Shown piece after piece: positions 6,251-6,285 of a stretch of 6,285 nt of DNA. This DNA is from Bacillota bacterium (lineage in GTDB: Bacteria; Bacillota; DTU065). The notes under the pieces were generated by a model. That model saw nothing but the letters and a program-made list of their open reading frames with translations, ran no database searches and had not been told where the DNA came from. The DNA lies in contig DUTE01000115.1 of NCBI GenBank assembly GCA_012842235.1, positions 1-6,285 on the forward strand, in the 5' to 3' direction. Position numbers and translations under genes: made by a program. Within the stretch, counting starts at the first letter, position 1, and every line of letters starts with the position of its first letter.

Positions 6251-6285
6251 AGATATTGCAATGAACTGTAGAGTTTACCAAAAAA
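6110..6285. repeat. 75-bp perfect inverted repeat at window end, probable fold-back chimera
   Basis: Bases 6110-6184 and 6211-6285 are exact reverse complements over 75 bp, with a 26-base spacer (6185-6210). The right arm stops exactly at the last base of the window, so the match may be cut off there. The left arm is ordinary coding sequence of the barrel gene in its proper frame. No terminator-like T-run follows. A natural repeat would be expected to show some mismatches and not to coincide with a sequence end. An assembly or amplification fold-back is the best reading. Confidence 0.9.

Noticed and set aside
6110..6285. Terminal inverted repeat as a transcription terminator or mobile-element end
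   Set aside because: The arms are 75 bp of in-frame coding sequence with no T-run, no flanking target duplication and no transposase nearby. It also coincides with the sequence end.

Overview
The window is AT-rich with short, compact gene spacing and strong AGGAGG-type ribosome binding sites, which suggests a low-GC Firmicutes-like bacterium. Two of the genes encode a periplasmic LolA-like protein and an outer-membrane beta-barrel, so the cell should have two membranes. A diderm Firmicute of the Halanaerobiales or Negativicutes type would fit. This is an inference from gene content and base composition, not a species identification.

Layout, all genes on the + strand: (1) 2-826, the C-terminal two thirds of a MATE-family transporter, cut by the left window edge and followed by a clear intrinsic terminator (926-970). 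(2) About 350 bases (971-1322) without a convincing gene, holding a short palindrome and a weak promoter candidate. (3) 1323-1931, a TetR-family regulator resembling FadR/YsiA, with its own intrinsic terminator (1946-1981). (4) A 200-base control region (1982-2153) with a good sigma-A-like promoter, an 18-bp inverted repeat much like the known FadR operator form, a partial second copy of it 47 bp downstream, and a separate 19-bp perfect palindrome next to the ribosome binding site. (5) A tight three-gene operon: an RND/MMPL-type inner-membrane exporter (2154-4406), a secreted LolA-like carrier protein (4420-5211) and an outer-membrane beta-barrel protein with DUF1302-like features (from 5216).

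The three operon genes map naturally onto inner membrane, periplasm and outer membrane. With a FadR-like regulator next door and a FadR-like operator in front, the most economical reading is a trans-envelope system that moves a lipid or other hydrophobic molecule, regulated by an acyl-type ligand. The substrate cannot be read from the sequence.

The last 176 bases are a perfect 75-bp inverted repeat around a 26-base spacer, running exactly to the final base. It lies inside the beta-barrel gene, and its right arm is simply the antisense of that gene. This looks like a fold-back chimera at a contig end, so the stop codon at 6248-6250 and the last 12 residues of the barrel protein are probably not real.
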